Assembly: GCA_041946755.1 (NCBI GenBank)
Contig: JBHGBB010000072.1
Span: forward strand, 1 to 15,670
Direction: 5' to 3'
Length of the DNA: 15,670 nucleotides
Source of the DNA: JBHGBB01 sp041946755
Lineage (GTDB): Bacteria; UBP4; UBA4092; JAOAEQ01
Shown: piece after piece, positions 13,636 through 15,670 of the stretch
Position numbering within the stretch: position 1 is the first letter of the stretch
How the letters are laid out: each line of letters starts with the position of its first letter
Notes under the pieces: model-generated
Seen by the model: only the letters and a program-made list of their open reading frames with translations
What the model was told of the DNA's origin: nothing
The model's database searches: none
Program-made: the position numbers and the translations under genes

Positions 13636-14031
13636 ATGAGCAGCGCCAAATTGCACGTATTAATAGTGGATGACGATCCTGTTTTTTTGCGCCTGATAGG
13701 CGGCAAATTAATGCATGCCGGCTTTGAAGTGCTTTATTCGCATGACGGCAATGAAGCTCGGGAAGTTGCGCGCAGAATGCAGCCCGATCTGATTTTGCTG
13801 GATGTGAGGATGTCGGGCGAAGACGGGTATAAGATTTTAGTGCGTTTAAGAAGCGAACCGCAGACAAAAAATATCCCCGTTGTTTTTCTGACTAATGAAG
13901 ATTTGTCGCTGGAAGCCGAAAAAAGAGTCAGAGAGCTGGGAGTCGCTGATTATATCCATAAAAGCGTTGATCCAGACGAGTTTTTGGAACGGATACGCAA
14001 GGTGACAAGCGCCAGCCAAAACAAAACCTAA
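13636..14031 (+). CDS. Stand-alone response regulator receiver protein
   Basis: Starting at the ATG at 13636 gives 131 residues that begin directly with the receiver fold (MSSAKLHVLIVDDDP). A longer frame from 13585 adds 17 residues that run through the likely promoter and is rejected. Key residues are Asp12/Asp13, phosphoacceptor Asp56 (LILLDVRM, 52-59), Thr86 and Lys109. There is no output domain, so it should act by protein contact. No kinase is next to it. It converges with a second receiver gene and shares a terminator with it. Confidence 0.92.
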   Translation: MSSAKLHVLIVDDDPVFLRLIGGKLMHAGFEVLYSHDGNEAREVARRMQPDLILLDVRMSGEDGYKILVRLRSEPQTKNIPVVFLTNEDLSLEAEKRVRELGVADYIHKSVDPDEFLERIRKVTSASQNKT

Positions 14032-14060
14032 AAAACAGGCTTGTTCAAAAGCCTGTTTTT
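14031..14060. terminator. Bidirectional intrinsic terminator between convergent receiver genes
   Basis: AAAAACAGGCTT (14031-14042), loop GTTCAA, AAGCCTGTTTTT (14049-14060): a perfect 12-bp stem with A and T runs on either side, so it works for both strands. It overlaps the last base of the left gene's stop codon. Confidence 0.92.
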
Positions 14061-14082
14061 AATTGGCAATAATGTTCTTTTT

Positions 14083-14487
14083 CTAGCCGGACTTTTCTGA
14101 AAGCGATTTTATTATCCTGTTTATTTTTTCAGCTATTTCTTCGGTCGTGTTCAAAGACTTGATAAGGTAATCTTCAACCTTAAGTTCCTGGATTCTGGCC
14201 TTGTCCTGATTGCTCCACAAATTGCTTAGGATTATTACCGGCGTGGATGCTATTTTTTTATTTTCATTGCTTCTGATTCTTTCCAAAACAGTAAACCCGT
14301 CCATTTCAGGCAAAAGCAGATCAAGCACGATAAGGTCAGGCGTTTCTTTTGCAATGATTTCCAATCCTTCTTTGCCATCAGACGCAACGCTGATATCATG
14401 GCCGAAATAAGAAAGTTTGCGCACAACAATATCCCTCATTATCAGGTCGTCTTCAATAATAAGTATTTTTTTGGGGCTGGAATTCAT
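14083..14487 (-). CDS. Stand-alone response regulator receiver protein
   Basis: The 134-residue product is a single receiver domain: KKILIIEDD (6-14) with Glu12/Asp13, phosphoacceptor Asp56 (LIVLDLLLP, 52-60), Ser88 in place of Thr, and Lys110 (LIKS). It is related in layout to the neighbouring convergent receiver but differs clearly in sequence, so it is not a recent duplicate. On the minus strand TATAAT (14500-14495) ends seven bases before the ATG, which implies a leaderless message. No output domain and no adjacent kinase are present. It diverges from the acyltransferase gene. Confidence 0.92.
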   Translation of the reverse strand: MNSSPKKILIIEDDLIMRDIVVRKLSYFGHDISVASDGKEGLEIIAKETPDLIVLDLLLPEMDGFTVLERIRSNENKKIASTPVIILSNLWSNQDKARIQELKVEDYLIKSLNTTEEIAEKINRIIKSLSEKSG

Positions 14488-14494
14488 GAAATTT

Positions 14495-14529
14495 ATTATA
14501 CCATATTTTCAATCATATTAAACTATAAT
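14495..14529. promoter_or_regulatory. Divergent -10 boxes of the receiver and acyltransferase genes
   Basis: TATAAT on the minus strand (14500-14495) lies 7 bp before the receiver ATG, and TATAAT on the plus strand (14524-14529) lies 18 bp before the acyltransferase ATG. The first predicts a leaderless message, the second a leader of about 11 nt. No SD site is seen for either gene. Confidence 0.5.
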
Positions 14530-14547
14530 CCTTAAAATTAAGTTAAA

Positions 14548-15396
14548 ATGCCCTTGCCTTCTTATAAAAATCTGGTTTTTTTTAAAGACAGGCGCGTTGT
14601 CAAAGACAGGAGGATTTTGTCTGACAGAAGAAGCGCCAATTTGGGCCATACCTCGGTTTCAGCCGACGGGCAAATTTTTGTTTTGGCAGAAAGGCGCGTT
14701 TCAACAGACAGAAGAGTTTTAAAAGACAGGCGGATGATTAAAAAAAGTTTTATTGATCCTGAGATAAGGCCGATTTTTTACGGCTTTATACAAAAAGTTA
14801 TACTGATTTTGGCTAATTTTGTATTCAGAATTTTTGCCAAAATCGAGATCTCAGGAGCCGAATTTGCCAAACGCATAAAACAAGGCCCGATTTTGATTAT
14901 TGCCAATCATAAAAGCGTATTAGATCCGGTTTTAATCGGATTTTGTCTGCCGTATTTTTCAAATATTTTTCCGATAAGATTTATGGCCAAGGACGAATTT
15001 TTTAAAAATGCTTTTAAAAAAGTTTTTTTCAACGCTTTAGGCGCTTTTCCGGCCAAAAGGGGGCAGGGAATTGAAAATTCGCTGGCATTGCCCAGCGGTT
15101 TTTTGTCTCAAGGCAAGACAGTGGCGATTTTTCCGGAAGGCAGGTGCATAAAACACGAAGGATTGGAATCGCCTCAAAAAGGAGCTGGCAGGCTGGCAAT
15201 TGATTTTCCAATGGCAATAATCCTGCCAATAGCCATAAAAGGAACGCTGGGATTCAATTTTTTTAATATTTTTTACCGGAGGCCGAAAATCAAAATAAGC
15301 ATCGGGTGTCCGTTTTTTTCAAAAGACAGGATTTCGGGCAATGAGCAGGAGGCTTCGGACCAGTTAATGAATGAAATAAGCAATTTATATTCTTAA
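14548..15396 (+). CDS. PlsC-type 1-acylglycerol-phosphate acyltransferase with an arginine hexapeptide-repeat N-terminus
   Basis: The 282-residue product has a lysophospholipid acyltransferase domain from about residue 75. Marks are a hydrophobic segment (about 78-97), the HX4D motif NHKSVLD (120-126; His121, Asp126), the substrate-loop region RFMAKDEFFK (144-153) and FPEGRC (195-200). It should acylate lysophosphatidic acid or a similar lipid at the inner face of the membrane. The N-terminal 65 residues are unusual: two triplets of a six-residue repeat, with [D/E]RR at 14, 20 and 26 and again at 48, 54 and 60. This adds about 60 residues to the normal PlsC plan. Arginine codons are mostly AGA/AGG, unlike the left-hand genes. 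No SD; a TATAAT lies 18 bp upstream. Confidence 0.9.
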   Translation: MPLPSYKNLVFFKDRRVVKDRRILSDRRSANLGHTSVSADGQIFVLAERRVSTDRRVLKDRRMIKKSFIDPEIRPIFYGFIQKVILILANFVFRIFAKIEISGAEFAKRIKQGPILIIANHKSVLDPVLIGFCLPYFSNIFPIRFMAKDEFFKNAFKKVFFNALGAFPAKRGQGIENSLALPSGFLSQGKTVAIFPEGRCIKHEGLESPQKGAGRLAIDFPMAIILPIAIKGTLGFNFFNIFYRRPKIKISIGCPFFSKDRISGNEQEASDQLMNEISNLYS

Positions 15397-15425
15397 AAAG
15401 ATAAAGATCGTGTTTTCTGTTTTGA

Positions 15426-15436
15426 TATAATATAAT
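15426..15436 (+). promoter_or_regulatory. Overlapping TATAAT boxes downstream of the acyltransferase gene
   Basis: TATAAT occurs at 15426-15431 and 15431-15436 on the + strand. No convincing + strand gene follows within the window: the short frames starting at 15451 and 15477 run antisense to a membrane-protein gene. This could be chance in A+T-rich DNA. Confidence 0.2.
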
Positions 15437-15478
15437 TGGAATCGATTTTTAATGAATAACCGTCAGAATCTGCGATGT

Positions 15479-15670
15479 TTAAATTTTTGGTGCGATTAAT
15501 CGGTGATTTTTTTTATATCCATAAATCACCCAAAGAATCATCCCAAATGTCCCGATAGCAAATTGAAAGATGATAGAATTTATATCTGGGGCAAACAGAA
15601 TATACATAAGATTTATGGCAAATGCCAGTATGGCGGTCGTTATGTATAAGTCTCTGAACCGTATTTTCTT
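15479..15670 (-). CDS. C-terminal part of a small membrane protein, running off the right edge
   Basis: The minus strand is open from the window edge to a TAA at 15481-15479, giving 63 residues. Two hydrophobic segments are visible, LYITTAILAFAINLMYILF (residues 8-26 of the fragment) and IIFQFAIGTFGMILWVIYGY (33-52), followed by a short basic tail KKNHR...PKI. That is the profile of an integral membrane protein with two closing helices. No family is recognised. The N-terminus is outside the window. It converges with the acyltransferase gene, and no clear terminator lies between them. Confidence 0.65.
   Translation of the reverse strand, partial: KKIRFRDLYITTAILAFAINLMYILFAPDINSIIFQFAIGTFGMILWVIYGYKKNHRLIAPKI

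Noticed and set aside
15451..15560. Short plus-strand frames after the TATAAT boxes near the right end
   Set aside because: They are antisense to a membrane-protein reading frame that spans the window edge and looks real; no SD or domain.

Overview
The window looks like two unrelated pieces of bacterial DNA joined at about 12,374-12,400. At that point two genes on opposite strands are both cut off at their 5' (N-terminal) side: a larE C-terminus reading left and a metallophosphoesterase reading right. Everything left of the join (about 12.4 kb) shares one style: arginine is mostly CGN, some genes have Shine-Dalgarno sites, and nearly every intergenic gap carries short 7- or 8-bp tandem units, often followed by the same units inverted. 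Everything right of it (about 3.3 kb) has another style: compact, A+T-leaning, many AGA/AGG arginine codons in the acyltransferase gene, intrinsic terminators after genes, TATAAT boxes 7-18 nt before start codons, and a CxxC-x17-CxxC zinc protein typical of Patescibacteria/CPR genomes. A metagenomic assembly chimera is the simplest explanation, but a real rearrangement breakpoint cannot be excluded from sequence alone.

Left piece, in order. amrB (MEMO family) and amrA (AMMECR1 family) are an AmmeMemoRadiSam pair on the + strand. A convergent GH57 alpha-glucan enzyme lies on the - strand. A membrane-anchored GAF-GGDEF-HD-GYP cyclic-di-GMP protein diverges from it on the + strand. A long - strand series follows, listed here in transcription order from the right: larE (fragment), recO, a hairpin-rich 470-bp gap, a secreted beta-propeller protein with a good promoter, a secreted NlpC/P60-PKD-PKD-jelly-roll protein, a stand-alone response regulator, a GNAT acetyltransferase, and a DsrE-like protein matching the C-terminal half of YedF. 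The host is probably an uncultured candidate-phylum bacterium; the phylum cannot be set from these genes. Two genes (amrA and GH57) carry in-frame peptides that look like translated copies of dispersed repeats.

Right piece, in order: the metallophosphoesterase fragment; a possible short transcript with an extended -10 promoter, a 31-codon Cys/Arg-rich ORF and a terminator; a 23-bp-stem hairpin just upstream of a two-module zinc protein; two convergent stand-alone receiver proteins sharing a bidirectional terminator; a PlsC-type acyltransferase with an unusual N-terminus made of two triplets of a six-residue D/E-R-R repeat; and the C-terminal end of a small membrane protein running off the right edge.

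The best candidates for something undescribed are the inverted short-tandem-unit arrays of the left piece, the trio of one-base-loop hairpins at 11,098-11,290 (two of which co-vary), the hairpin leader and possible micro-transcript of the right piece, and the hexapeptide-repeat acyltransferase. No complete new multi-gene defence or mobile system, tRNA, rRNA, CRISPR array or transposase was seen.
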